From positions 124,001 through 188,000 of the forward strand of contig NZ_FWYD01000003.1 of NCBI RefSeq assembly GCF_900176485.1: DNA of 64,000 nt, read 5' to 3'. Origin of the DNA: Primorskyibacter flagellatus (GTDB lineage Bacteria > Pseudomonadota > Alphaproteobacteria > Rhodobacterales > Rhodobacteraceae). Shown piece by piece: positions 35,080-43,918 of the stretch. The notes below the pieces were generated by a model that searched no databases, was not told the origin of the DNA, and saw nothing but the letters and a program-made list of their open reading frames with translations. Position 1 is the stretch's first letter, and every line of letters starts with the position of its first letter. The position numbers and the translations under genes were made by a program.

Positions 35080-36183
35080 TTGGTTGATACAGCGAGCCGC
35101 GAGGCGTTCGTAGAATTTGAACGCGTGCAGAAGAGCTATGATGGCGAGACGCTCGTCGTCAAGGACCTGAACCTGGCTTTGCCCAAAGGCGAATTTCTTA
35201 CAATGCTCGGGCCGTCCGGGTCCGGCAAGACGACCTGTCTGATGATGCTGGCCGGGTTTGAAACCGCAACCCACGGCGACATTCGTCTGGACGGTGTGGC
35301 CATCAACAACATTCCGCCGCACAAACGCGGCATCGGCATGGTCTTTCAGAACTACGCGCTGTTCCCGCATATGACGGTGGCCGAGAACCTGTCCTTCCCG
35401 CTGGAAGTTCGGAAGATCGGCAAATCCGACCGCGAGAAAAAGGTCAAACGCGCGCTGGAAATGGTGCAGATGGGCGATTTCGGGGGCCGCCGTCCGGCGC
35501 AGCTTTCGGGCGGTCAACAGCAGCGGATTGCTCTGGCGCGTGCGCTTGTCTTTGAGGCAGAGCTTGTGCTGATGGACGAACCGCTTGGCGCGCTGGACAA
35601 GCAGTTGCGCGAACATATGCAATTCGAGATCAAGCGCATCGCGGACAATCTGGGCATCACCGTGGTCTATGTGACGCATGACCAGACCGAAGCGTTGACC
35701 ATGTCGGACCGCGTTGCGGTGTTCAACGATGGCAAGATCCAGCAACTCGCGCCGCCGGACACGTTGTATGAAGCGCCTGAAAACAGCTTCGTCGCGCAGT
35801 TTATCGGTGAAAACAACACGCTTGAAGGCAAGGTTCGGGAAATCACCAACGGTGTTGCGCTGGTTGAACTGGACAATGGCGATCTGATCGACGCCAAGCC
35901 GATCAACGTTTCCAAGCCCGGCGAACGTACCCGCGTCTCGATCCGTCCCGAACGTGTCGAATTCAATCTCGACCGTCTGGAAGAAGGCTCGCACACGTTG
36001 AAGGCCGAGGTGCAGGAATTCATCTATATGGGTGACATCTTCCGAACCCGCCTGAAGGTTGCGGGCAAGGATGATTTCATCATCAAGACACGGAACGCGC
36101 CCGATCAGGTTCGCCTGAAACCGGGTGAGGTCGTCGAGATTGGCTGGCAGGCAGAAGACTGCCGTGCGCTCGACGCGAACTAG
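35080..36183 (+). CDS. Spermidine/putrescine-type ABC importer ATP-binding protein (PotA-like)
   Basis: A 367-residue ATPase powering the importer. Walker A GPSGSGKTT is at 44-52, then QNYALFPHMTVAENL, LSGGQQQRIALARAL, Walker B VLMDEPLGALD and the switch His in THDQTEA; a TOBE-type regulatory domain follows from about 275. I chose the TTG at 35080 because GGGGAG lies six nt upstream; the longest frame starts at a TTG 17 codons earlier without such a site. It is the first gene of a four-gene operon. The substrate class is set by family only. Confidence 0.92.
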   Translation: MVDTASREAFVEFERVQKSYDGETLVVKDLNLALPKGEFLTMLGPSGSGKTTCLMMLAGFETATHGDIRLDGVAINNIPPHKRGIGMVFQNYALFPHMTVAENLSFPLEVRKIGKSDREKKVKRALEMVQMGDFGGRRPAQLSGGQQQRIALARALVFEAELVLMDEPLGALDKQLREHMQFEIKRIADNLGITVVYVTHDQTEALTMSDRVAVFNDGKIQQLAPPDTLYEAPENSFVAQFIGENNTLEGKVREITNGVALVELDNGDLIDAKPINVSKPGERTRVSIRPERVEFNLDRLEEGSHTLKAEVQEFIYMGDIFRTRLKVAGKDDFIIKTRNAPDQVRLKPGEVVEIGWQAEDCRALDAN

Positions 36184-36291
36184 GGCTGACAATCGCCGGA
36201 GACACCGCATTGGCGTGTCCGGCTGGTCCGGGGCCGGCTGTTGCCCGAGCACGAGACCCCCTTTACGAATTGGGCAAACTGGGAGATTTTA

Positions 36292-37407
36292 ATGAAACTG
36301 ACGAAAACCCTACTGGCAACTTCGGCACTCACTGTTGCCGCTGGTGCGGCATTTGCTGAAAGCCACATGGCAAGTGAAATGACACTCGTGTCCTGGGGCG
36401 GAGCCTACCAGAATTCGCAGCAAAAGGCCTATTCAGAGCCTTATATGGAAATGCACCCTGACGTTTCGATCGTTTGGGACGAAAGCTCCAACGAGGCCGT
36501 TGCCAAGCTGCGCGCGATGAATGAAGCCGGCAACGTGACCTGGGATCTGGTCGATGTGACAGCGGGCGACGCAATTCGCCTGTGCGACGAAGGTCTGGCG
36601 ATGGAATACGACCCCGAGGAGTTGCTGGCCGCCGCACCCGATGGCACCAGCGCCGAGGACGATTTCGGCGACCTGCTGGTCAGCGATTGCTTCATCCCGC
36701 AGATCGTCTATTCGACCACGTTCGGATATCGCACCGATATGGTGCCCGAGGGCGTCGAGCCGCCGAATGACATTTGCGACGTGTTCGATCTGGAAACCTA
36801 TCCCGGCAAGCGGTCGCTGGAAAAGCGTCCGATCAACACGATGGAATGGGCGCTGCTGTGCGACGGTGTGGCCAAGGACGACATCTATGACGTGCTGGAA
36901 ACCGACGAAGGTCAGGACCAGGCGCTGGCCAAGCTGGACACGATCAAGGATCAGGTGATCTGGTGGTCGGCTGGTGCCGACACGCCGCAGCTTCTGGCAG
37001 ATGGCGAGATTTTCATGGGCTCGACCTATAACGGCCGTCTGTTCAGCGTGATCGAAGAGCAGGACCAGCCGGTTGCCATGATGTGGGACGCGCAGGTCTA
37101 CGATCTTGACGGTTGGATCATTCCCGCTGGGCTGCCCGAGGAACGCCTGGCCCGTGTGAAGGACTTCTTGAAGTTCGCGACGGACACCCAGCGCCTGGCA
37201 GATCAGGCCAAGTACATTTCTTACGGTCCGGCGCGCGCGTCTTCGGCACCGCTGGTGGGTCAGCATGCCGAACTGGGCATCGACATGGCACCGCACATGC
37301 CGACGGATCCGGCCAACTCCGAGAACACGTTCCTTCAGAACTATTCATGGTGGGCTGACTACCGCGACGATATCGACGCGAAGTTCCAGGCATGGCTGGC
37401 GCAATAA
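36292..37407 (+). CDS. Polyamine-type ABC importer substrate-binding protein (PotD-like)
   Basis: A 371-residue periplasmic binding protein with signal peptide MKLTKTLLATSALTVAAGAAFA. The mature part begins ESHMASEMTLVSWGGAYQNSQQKAYSEPYM, the typical opening of family 1 PotD/PotF-like proteins, and ends SWWADYRDDIDAKFQAWLAQ. The start has GGGAG six nt upstream. Three or more cysteines are present in the mature chain, which is unusual for this family. The ligand could be a polyamine, an opine or a compatible solute; the linked hydrolases favour an N-acylated or cyclic amino compound. Confidence 0.92.
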   Translation: MKLTKTLLATSALTVAAGAAFAESHMASEMTLVSWGGAYQNSQQKAYSEPYMEMHPDVSIVWDESSNEAVAKLRAMNEAGNVTWDLVDVTAGDAIRLCDEGLAMEYDPEELLAAAPDGTSAEDDFGDLLVSDCFIPQIVYSTTFGYRTDMVPEGVEPPNDICDVFDLETYPGKRSLEKRPINTMEWALLCDGVAKDDIYDVLETDEGQDQALAKLDTIKDQVIWWSAGADTPQLLADGEIFMGSTYNGRLFSVIEEQDQPVAMMWDAQVYDLDGWIIPAGLPEERLARVKDFLKFATDTQRLADQAKYISYGPARASSAPLVGQHAELGIDMAPHMPTDPANSENTFLQNYSWWADYRDDIDAKFQAWLAQ

Positions 37408-37423
37408 GCCGCCTGTAATACGG

Positions 37424-37448
37424 AAAGAGGCCGCGTGTCGGCCTCTTT
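37424..37448 (+). other. Stem-loop between binding-protein and permease genes
   Basis: AAAGAGGCC-GCGTGTC-GGCCTCTTT is a perfect 9-bp hairpin 16 bp past the binding-protein stop. Hairpins at this position commonly protect the binding-protein message and weaken transcription into the permeases, giving excess binding protein. Confidence 0.75.
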
Positions 37449-37494
37449 CACGCCATTCGTTTTGACCTTTGATAACAAAAACAACGGGGACGAT

Positions 37495-39174
37495 ATGAGC
37501 AACGCGAGCGAAGCACCGACGCCGGATGACGGGCTCAATTTGACCGACAATGAAAACACCGGCCCCGTACTTGCCGCCGATGGTACACCGCTGAAGCGCA
37601 GCCTTGGGCGCGCCTTGCGCAGACAAAAACTTCGGGCGCTGATGTTGATAGCGCCGCTGCTGATATTTGTCCTTTTGACCTTTATCGCGCCGATCGCAGA
37701 TATGCTGTTCAGATCCGTCGAGAACCAGATCGTCAGTGAAACACTTCCGCGCACCGTCGTGGCGCTGGACGATTGGGACAGCACGACCGGCGAACTGCCC
37801 TCCGAGGCAGTCTATGAAGCCGCCTATTATGACATTTTCATCGCCGCCGAACGCAAGTTGCACACGCGATTGGGGTCGCGTCTGAACTATGAACTCACCG
37901 GCGCATCGTCATTGTTTCGAAAATCCGGCCGCGGACTGGACGATCTTGGCGAAGTTTACCAGGATCAATTCGAGGATCTGAACGAGGCCTGGGAGGACGG
38001 TGAAACCTGGGCGCTGCTGATGGGGTCTGGCGATTGGCAGGACAAGGCCTACGCATGGGAGAAAAGTTCCGGCGATCTGGCACCGAAATTGGAACTGCGC
38101 GAAGGTATCGAAGAACTGCTGCCGAAAACCGCAGCTGCCTATAGCAGTTTTGCAAACTTCGTCCGGGTAGATGACGGCGACAATCCGGCAACCGAGGATC
38201 CTTGGTCACCGGTCTACACGGCCTTTTGGCAAGACTTGACCGGCGGAGCGACTGTTGCCTCCTACTCTGGTCCAGAGGCGGAATTGCTTATGGAAGCCGC
38301 AAATGCGGCGGGTGGGTTCGAGTCCACGACATTCTCCGAAGGGTTCGCAGGTATCGACAAAGATTGGGCAAGCACGCCAATCTGGCAGACGATCAAGACC
38401 TACTCGCCCAAATATACTTCCGGTTATTTTCTCAACTCCGTTGATATGCAAAAGACCCCGGACGGGCCAGAGCTGCGCGACGCGAATGAGCGGATCTATG
38501 GCATCCTGTTCAAACGCACGATGTTCATGTCGATGGTCATCACGATCAGCTGCATCATGCTGGGCTATCCGGTCGCCTGGATCCTGGCGAACCTGCCTGC
38601 GCGCACCGCCAACCTGCTGATGATCCTTGTATTGCTGCCGTTCTGGACGTCGCTTCTGGTGCGAACGTCGGCGTGGAAGGTGATGCTGCAACAACAGGGC
38701 GTAATTAACGATGTCCTTGTGTGGTTGGGGCTGGTCGGCGACGGAGATCGACTGGTGATGATCAACAACCAGTTCGGCACGATCGTGGCGATGACGCATA
38801 TCCTGCTGCCCTTCATGATCCTGCCACTGTATTCGGTGATGCAGACCATTCCGCCAACCTATCTGCGCGCGGCAAAATCACTGGGGGCAACAAACTGGAC
38901 GGCTTTCTGGCGGGTGTATTTTCCGCAATCGGTGCCGGGTATTGGCGCGGGATCGATCCTCGTGTTCATCCTGTCCATCGGTTACTACATCACGCCTGAG
39001 ATCGTCGGCGGCACGACGGGTACGTTTATCTCGAACCGGATCGCCTATCACATCTCGTCCTCGCTCAACTGGGGTCTGGCGGCAGCGCTGGGAACCATTC
39101 TGCTGGCGGTCGTGATGATCCTCTATTGGGCCTATGACAAGATTGTCGGCATCGACAACGTGAAACTGGGGTAA
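37495..39174 (+). CDS. Polyamine-type ABC importer permease (PotB-like) with large insertion
   Basis: A 559-residue inner-membrane permease, nearly twice the usual PotB size. Helix 1 is at about 48-70. Residues about 75-335 form a soluble, acidic insertion that would lie in the periplasm. The usual permease helices then follow from about 337, including the ATPase-contact segment LRAAKSLGATNWTAFWRVYFPQS. The start has GGGGA five nt upstream. The insertion might contact the binding protein or the ligand; I do not recognise a named domain in it. Confidence 0.9.
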   Translation: MSNASEAPTPDDGLNLTDNENTGPVLAADGTPLKRSLGRALRRQKLRALMLIAPLLIFVLLTFIAPIADMLFRSVENQIVSETLPRTVVALDDWDSTTGELPSEAVYEAAYYDIFIAAERKLHTRLGSRLNYELTGASSLFRKSGRGLDDLGEVYQDQFEDLNEAWEDGETWALLMGSGDWQDKAYAWEKSSGDLAPKLELREGIEELLPKTAAAYSSFANFVRVDDGDNPATEDPWSPVYTAFWQDLTGGATVASYSGPEAELLMEAANAAGGFESTTFSEGFAGIDKDWASTPIWQTIKTYSPKYTSGYFLNSVDMQKTPDGPELRDANERIYGILFKRTMFMSMVITISCIMLGYPVAWILANLPARTANLLMILVLLPFWTSLLVRTSAWKVMLQQQGVINDVLVWLGLVGDGDRLVMINNQFGTIVAMTHILLPFMILPLYSVMQTIPPTYLRAAKSLGATNWTAFWRVYFPQSVPGIGAGSILVFILSIGYYITPEIVGGTTGTFISNRIAYHISSSLNWGLAAALGTILLAVVMILYWAYDKIVGIDNVKLG

Positions 39175-39179
39175 AAACA

Positions 39180-40358
39180 ATGGCAGCACTTACACCGATT
39201 TCACGCAAACCCATGTCCTTCGTGGTGCCTGTCATGGCTGCGGCCGGAGCGTTCTTCGGCATCTTCGTCGGCACGGCGAACGGATCGACCCTGCTGGGGT
39301 TCCTGATCGGCGGCGTCCTTCTCGCCGCCATCGCGGCTGTCATCATGAAGATGGATCTGCCGGAAAAACCGGTGCGTTGGGGGTTGATCGTCGCCTTTTC
39401 CGTGCTGGGCATTTTCCTTGCAGGTATTCCAAGCGCCGTGCTTGGCGGGCTTTTCGGCTGGTTTACCGGCTGGTTTGCCTACTGGCTGTATGAAGGCCGG
39501 TATCGCGCCAAGATTGCACCCTATCTGACCCCCGGACAGGTGTTGTGGCATTTCGCTTTCCGCGTCATTTGCGGTGCGATCTTCTTCTTCCTGATCACAC
39601 CCATCGTGGTCGTCATGCCGCTCAGCTTCAACGCCGAAAGCTTCTTTACCTTCACGCCCGAAATGCTGCGCTTTGACCCAGAGGGGTATTCGCTGCGTCA
39701 CTACCGCGATTTCTTCACCTCTGACGCCTGGCAACAGGCGTTGTGGAATTCGGTGACGATTGCCCCCATGGCGACGATCCTGTCCGTGGGTTTTGGCACA
39801 TTGGCGGCGATCGGCCTCAGCCAACCGCATGTGCCGTTCCGGCGCGCGATCATGGCAATCCTGATTTCACCAATGATCGTGCCGCTGATCATCTCGGCGG
39901 CGGGGATGTATTTTTTCTATTCGCGGATCGGGTTGCAGGGCACCTATCTGGGCGTCGTCCTGGCGCATGCTGCGCTTGGCATTCCCTTCGTCATCATCAC
40001 GGTGACAGCGACACTGGTTGGCTTTGACAATTCCCTAACGCGGGCGGCGGCAAATATGGGGGCCGATCCGGTCACGACCTTCTTTCGGGTGCAGATGCCG
40101 CTGATCCTGCCGGGTGTGATCTCGGGTGGGTTGTTCGCCTTCATCACATCATTCGACGAGGTGGTCGTGGTGCTGTTTGTCGGCTCTGCCAGTCAGAAAA
40201 CCTTGCCGTGGCAGATGTTCATCGGGTTGCGAGAACAGATCTCGCCGACCATTCTTGCGGTGGCGACCATCCTTGTGGCGATCTCTATCTGCTTGTTGAC
40301 GGTTGTCGAAATGCTGCGGCGGCGTTCCGAACGTCTGCGTGGGATGAGCCCCGGCTAA
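39180..40358 (+). CDS. Polyamine-type ABC importer permease (PotC-like) with N-terminal extension
   Basis: A 392-residue permease. The PotC-like core begins near residue 128 (VICGAIFFFLITPIVVVMPLSF) and includes the coupling segment TRAAANMGADPVTTFFRVQMPLILPGV. In front lies an extra part of about 120 residues with three or four glycine-rich hydrophobic helices, not found in E. coli PotC. It follows the PotB-like gene by 5 nt and ends the importer operon, followed by a strong terminator. Confidence 0.9.
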   Translation: MAALTPISRKPMSFVVPVMAAAGAFFGIFVGTANGSTLLGFLIGGVLLAAIAAVIMKMDLPEKPVRWGLIVAFSVLGIFLAGIPSAVLGGLFGWFTGWFAYWLYEGRYRAKIAPYLTPGQVLWHFAFRVICGAIFFFLITPIVVVMPLSFNAESFFTFTPEMLRFDPEGYSLRHYRDFFTSDAWQQALWNSVTIAPMATILSVGFGTLAAIGLSQPHVPFRRAIMAILISPMIVPLIISAAGMYFFYSRIGLQGTYLGVVLAHAALGIPFVIITVTATLVGFDNSLTRAAANMGADPVTTFFRVQMPLILPGVISGGLFAFITSFDEVVVVLFVGSASQKTLPWQMFIGLREQISPTILAVATILVAISICLLTVVEMLRRRSERLRGMSPG

Positions 40359-40374
40359 GAGCGGATAATTTCAG

Positions 40375-40417
40375 AAAACAAGGCGGGCGCATCTGGCACT
40401 CGCCTTGTTTTGTTTTC
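40375..40417 (+). terminator. Terminator of the importer operon
   Basis: AAAACAAGGCG, a 15-nt loop, CGCCTTGTTTTGTTTT. The A-rich 5' side and T-rich 3' side could serve both directions, here between the importer and convergent ilvE. Confidence 0.9.
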
Positions 40418-40467
40418 CACTCTCACATTGTGTGGCAGAGGCATCGGGTCGACGCCCGGTGCAGGTG

Positions 40468-41337
40468 TCAGCTTCGCACCAGCTTTTCGTAGCTTTCTGA
40501 GATGTCGCGCGCCATTGTGCCAACCTCGAAATTGTAATCGCCGATCTGTCCGACGGGCGTTACTTCGGCGGCGGTGCCGGTCAGCCAGCATTGTTCGAAG
40601 CTTTCCAGCTCTTCCGGCATGATATGACGTTCATGCACGGGGATCTGACGGTCCTTGAGCATGCCGACCACGGTTTGCCGGGTGATGCCGTTCAGGAAAC
40701 AATCGGGCAGGGGCGTGTGGACCTCACCGTCCTTGACGAAGAAAATATTCGCCCCGGTCGCTTCGGCCACATAGCCGCGATAATCGAACATCATCGCGTC
40801 CGAACAGCCTTTGGCCTCGGCCGCGTGTTTGGACATCGTGCAGATCATGTAAAGTCCCGCGGCCTTGGCATGGCTGGGAATGGTTTCGGGCGACGGGCGT
40901 TTCCACTTGGAGATATCGAGCTTGGCACCCTTCATCTTCGCATCGCCGTAATAGGCGCCCCATTCCCACGCGGCGACGGCCATGCGTACAGGGTTTCGCG
41001 AGGACGCGACGCCCATATCTTCGCCAGCGCCGCGCCATGCGACGACCCGCACATATGCATCATCCCAGCCATTTGCCTTCAGCACATCATATTTGGCCTG
41101 TTCGATTTCTTCGACCGAATAGGGGATAGGCATGTCCAGAAGGCCGCCGGACGTGTGCAGCCTTTCCGAATGTTTCACCGATTCGAAGATCTTGCCGTTG
41201 TAGCAACGTTCGCCTTCAAACACCGAGGACGCGTAATGCAGACCGTGCGTCAGAATGTGCACGTTGGCGCTGCGCCAATCGACCAGTTTCCCATCCATCC
41301 AGATCTTGCCGTCACGATCATCATATGCTGCGGCCAT
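40468..41337 (-). CDS. ilvE: Branched-chain amino acid aminotransferase
   Basis: A 289-residue fold-type IV PLP enzyme catalysing the last step of valine, leucine and isoleucine synthesis, with glutamate as amino donor. Landmarks are VHILTHGLHYASSVFEGERCY near 26-46, the likely PLP lysine in SHAKAAGLYM near 155-164, and EATGANIFFVKDG and ITRQTVVG later. The start has GGGAG about eight nt upstream; the longest frame adds 36 unlikely residues. It is divergent from petP. Confidence 0.92.
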   Translation of the reverse strand: MAAAYDDRDGKIWMDGKLVDWRSANVHILTHGLHYASSVFEGERCYNGKIFESVKHSERLHTSGGLLDMPIPYSVEEIEQAKYDVLKANGWDDAYVRVVAWRGAGEDMGVASSRNPVRMAVAAWEWGAYYGDAKMKGAKLDISKWKRPSPETIPSHAKAAGLYMICTMSKHAAEAKGCSDAMMFDYRGYVAEATGANIFFVKDGEVHTPLPDCFLNGITRQTVVGMLKDRQIPVHERHIMPEELESFEQCWLTGTAAEVTPVGQIGDYNFEVGTMARDISESYEKLVRS

Positions 41338-41501
41338 GGCTTTCTCCCGCCTTACCTTTTCAAATATTGCGCAGATTGCGACCGGTGTGGACGTAAAATT
41401 ACGCGAAAACTGAGATTCGCTACCAGTTGGGGCTTGGAATGTCAATAAGGCTGACTTAAAATTGCCGGCAGGAAATGTGCCCTGAATGCCGGAGAACAGC
41501 C

Positions 41502-42014
41502 ATGTCGGAAATACGAAATCTAGGCGGACAAGGGGGGGAGGCGTTGCTTTATCTGACGGATGAGCAGCTCCGTCAGGGCATTGAGGCGATGTTCTTCGCC
41601 TATCGGGGTTTCACGGCCGATCCTGATCGCATTTTGCAGGGAATGTCCTACGGGCGGGCGCATCATCGCGCATTGCATTTCATCCATTGCGCACCGGGCA
41701 CCACGGTCAACAATCTGCTGAATATTCTTGGCGTGACCAAACAATCGCTTAACCGCGTGTTGCGCACGCTTATCGCCGACGGACTTGTTGAAAGCCGCAT
41801 CGGGCGCATGGACAAGCGCGAACGCCACCTGCACTTGACCGAGCAGGGCAAGGAGTTGGAGCAGAAATTATCCGATGCCCAACGCGCCCGGATGCGTGCT
41901 GCATATCGCGATGCCGGACCAGCCGCGGTGGCAGGTTTCCGTCAGGTTCTTGAGGCGATGATGGACAGTGACATGCGCCACAACTACCGTGCGCTCAGGG
42001 AGGGACGCCTATGA
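41502..42014 (+). CDS. petP: MarR family regulator, PetP-like
   Basis: A 170-residue MarR-type winged-helix protein. The DNA-binding region is LNILGVTKQSLNRVLRTLIADGLVESRIGRMDKRERHLHLTEQGK, about residues 74-118. Its stop overlaps the next gene by 4 nt. The MarR plus response-regulator pair matches PetP-PetR of Rhodobacter capsulatus, where they lie upstream of the cytochrome bc1 genes and are needed for growth. GGAG precedes the chosen start by seven nt. In this window the bc1 genes are not adjacent. Confidence 0.8.
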   Translation: MSEIRNLGGQGGEALLYLTDEQLRQGIEAMFFAYRGFTADPDRILQGMSYGRAHHRALHFIHCAPGTTVNNLLNILGVTKQSLNRVLRTLIADGLVESRIGRMDKRERHLHLTEQGKELEQKLSDAQRARMRAAYRDAGPAAVAGFRQVLEAMMDSDMRHNYRALREGRL

Positions 42015-42712
42015 GTGATCCGGACGCGCATCTGCTGATCGTCGATGACGACGAACGCATTCGCGGATTGTTGCAAAGATTCTTGGTCCGGCACGGCTTT
42101 CTTGTGACGGCCGCGCGCGACGCCGCGCATGCCCGGCGCGTCCTGTCGGGGCTGGAATTCGACTTGATCGTGCTGGATGTGATGATGCCGGGTGAGGATG
42201 GCGTCAGCCTGACACGCGATCTGCGCAAGACGTCGCAGACGCCGATCCTGCTGCTGACCGCCAAGGCGGATACGGATGACCGGATCGCTGGCCTGGAAGC
42301 CGGGGCCGATGATTATCTGTCCAAGCCGTTTGAGCCCAAGGAATTGTTGCTGCGGATCAATGCGATCCTGCGGCGGATGCCGGAAACCGAAGCCGATGCC
42401 AAGGCCCCAAAACTGCTGACTCTCGGCCCTGTCCGCTATGACATCGAACGTGGCGAGATGTGGCGTGGCCAAGATCTGGTGCGCTTGACTGCGACCGAAG
42501 CCCAGTTGATGCGGATTTTCTCGGCCAGTCCGGGCGAGGCCGTCAGCCGTGCGCAACTGGTCGAGGATCTGGGGCGCGATCGCGACCAAAGCCAGGAACG
42601 CGCTGTGGATGTGCAGATCACCCGCCTGCGCCGCAAGATCGAGGCTGACCCGAAACAGCCGCGCTACCTTCAGACGGTGCGCGGTGCAGGCTATATGCTG
42701 GCCCCTGACTGA
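42011..42712 (+). CDS. petR: OmpR/PhoB-type response regulator, PetR-like
   Basis: A 233-residue two-domain response regulator. The receiver domain has the acidic pair Asp12-Asp13, phosphoacceptor Asp56 in LIVLDVMMPG, Thr83 and Lys105 in LSKPFEP. The C-terminal winged helix (about 135-231) ends QTVRGAGYMLAPD. It is translationally coupled to petP (ATGA) with no sensor kinase gene beside it, as with PetR of R. capsulatus. It may be phosphorylated by an unlinked kinase. Confidence 0.87.
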   Translation: MSDPDAHLLIVDDDERIRGLLQRFLVRHGFLVTAARDAAHARRVLSGLEFDLIVLDVMMPGEDGVSLTRDLRKTSQTPILLLTAKADTDDRIAGLEAGADDYLSKPFEPKELLLRINAILRRMPETEADAKAPKLLTLGPVRYDIERGEMWRGQDLVRLTATEAQLMRIFSASPGEAVSRAQLVEDLGRDRDQSQERAVDVQITRLRRKIEADPKQPRYLQTVRGAGYMLAPD

Positions 42713-42752
42713 TCGTCACGGTTCAGAAAATGCATAAAAAGCGGAGGATGCC

Positions 42753-43679
42753 TTGGCCACTGCCCTGATTACCCATGCGGCCTTTCTGGAACATGTCACA
42801 CCCGAAGGACACCCCGAGCGGGTGGCGAGGTTGCAGCATGTCCTGCACGCGCTTGAAGGGTTGGAGTTGCAGCGCGTGACCGCGCCGATGGCGGCAGAGG
42901 ATGATTTGTTGCGCATCCACCCCAAGGCTTATCTGGAGGATCTGCGCGACGCGTCCCCGGCCAAAGGTCTTGCACAGCTTGACGGCGACACGTTCCTGTC
43001 GCCCGGTTCGCTGGAGGCCGCCACGCGGGGCGCGGGGGCTGCCGTGCGCGCGGTCGACTTGGTGCTGTCGGGCGAGGTAGCAAATGCGTTCTGCGCGATC
43101 CGCCCCCCCGGCCATCACGCGGAAAAAGAAACCGCCATGGGGTTCTGCCTGTTCGGCAATGCTGCGCTGGCCGCGAAACACGCGCTAGACCATCATGGAC
43201 TGTCGCGCGTCGCGGTGGTGGATTTCGACGTGCATCATGGCAATGGTACGCAGGATCTGCTCTGGGATGAAAAGCGCGCGCTGCTGGTCACCAGCCAGCA
43301 AATGCCGCTGTGGCCGGGCTCGGGCAGGCCGGACGAAACCGGCGCATTCGACAATGTTCTGAATGTCCCGTTGGCGCCAGACACCGATGGCGCGGTGATG
43401 CGCGCCGCGTACGAGTCGCAGGTCTTCCCCCGGCTGCGTGCCTTCAAGCCAGAGCTGATCGTGATCTCTGCGGGGTTCGACGCCCATCGTGACGATCCGT
43501 TGGCGGGGCTTAACTGGGATACGGATGATTTCCGCTGGTTGACCCGTCAGCTTTGCGCAATAGCGGCAGAGCTTTGCGATGGCCGGGTGGTCTCGACACT
43601 GGAGGGCGGCTATGATCTTGAGGCGCTTGCGCAAAGCACCCGTGCGCATGTCGAGGAATTGCTGGAGGCAGGCAAATGA
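42753..43679 (+). CDS. Histone deacetylase family (acetylpolyamine/acetoin-type) amidohydrolase
   Basis: A 308-residue zinc deacetylase of the arginase/deacetylase fold. Motifs are RPPGHHAE near 112-119 (tandem His), VDFDVHHGNGTQD with the metal Asp and His, and AGFDAHRDDPL with the third ligand. Bacterial members act on acetylated polyamines, acetoin-related proteins or unknown amides. The start is TTG at 42753 with GGAGG about five nt upstream; the nearby ATG at 42748 is out of frame. It overlaps xseB by 4 nt. Confidence 0.9.
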   Translation: MATALITHAAFLEHVTPEGHPERVARLQHVLHALEGLELQRVTAPMAAEDDLLRIHPKAYLEDLRDASPAKGLAQLDGDTFLSPGSLEAATRGAGAAVRAVDLVLSGEVANAFCAIRPPGHHAEKETAMGFCLFGNAALAAKHALDHHGLSRVAVVDFDVHHGNGTQDLLWDEKRALLVTSQQMPLWPGSGRPDETGAFDNVLNVPLAPDTDGAVMRAAYESQVFPRLRAFKPELIVISAGFDAHRDDPLAGLNWDTDDFRWLTRQLCAIAAELCDGRVVSTLEGGYDLEALAQSTRAHVEELLEAGK

Positions 43680-43918
43680 GCGAAACCCCTGTGGACGAAA
43701 TGAGCTTTGAACAGGCAATGGCCGAGTTGGAGCAGGTCGTGGGCAAGCTGGAACGTGGCGATGTCGCGCTGGAGGATTCCATCAAGCTTTACGAACGTGG
43801 TGCCGCGCTTAAAAAACGCTGTGAGACAAAGCTGAAGGAAGCCGAGGAAAAGGTCGCGGCCATCACGTTGAACGCCGATGGCCAGCCGACGGGGACGACG
43901 CCGGTCGAAGGGCTGTAG
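43676..43918 (+). CDS. xseB: Exodeoxyribonuclease VII small subunit
   Basis: An 80-residue helical protein that binds the large XseA subunit to form a single-strand-specific exonuclease in the cytosol. The conserved SFEQAMAELEQVVGKLERGDVALEDSIKLYERG spans residues 10-42. It overlaps the preceding hydrolase gene (ATGA) and ends directly before ispA. The xseB-ispA-dxs order is widely conserved. Confidence 0.95.
   Translation: MSETPVDEMSFEQAMAELEQVVGKLERGDVALEDSIKLYERGAALKKRCETKLKEAEEKVAAITLNADGQPTGTTPVEGL

Noticed and set aside
34840-36252. 470-residue minus-strand frame opposite the importer ATPase
   Set aside because: It is the complement of a gene with intact Walker and signature motifs, has no ribosome site and reads as low-complexity shadow protein.
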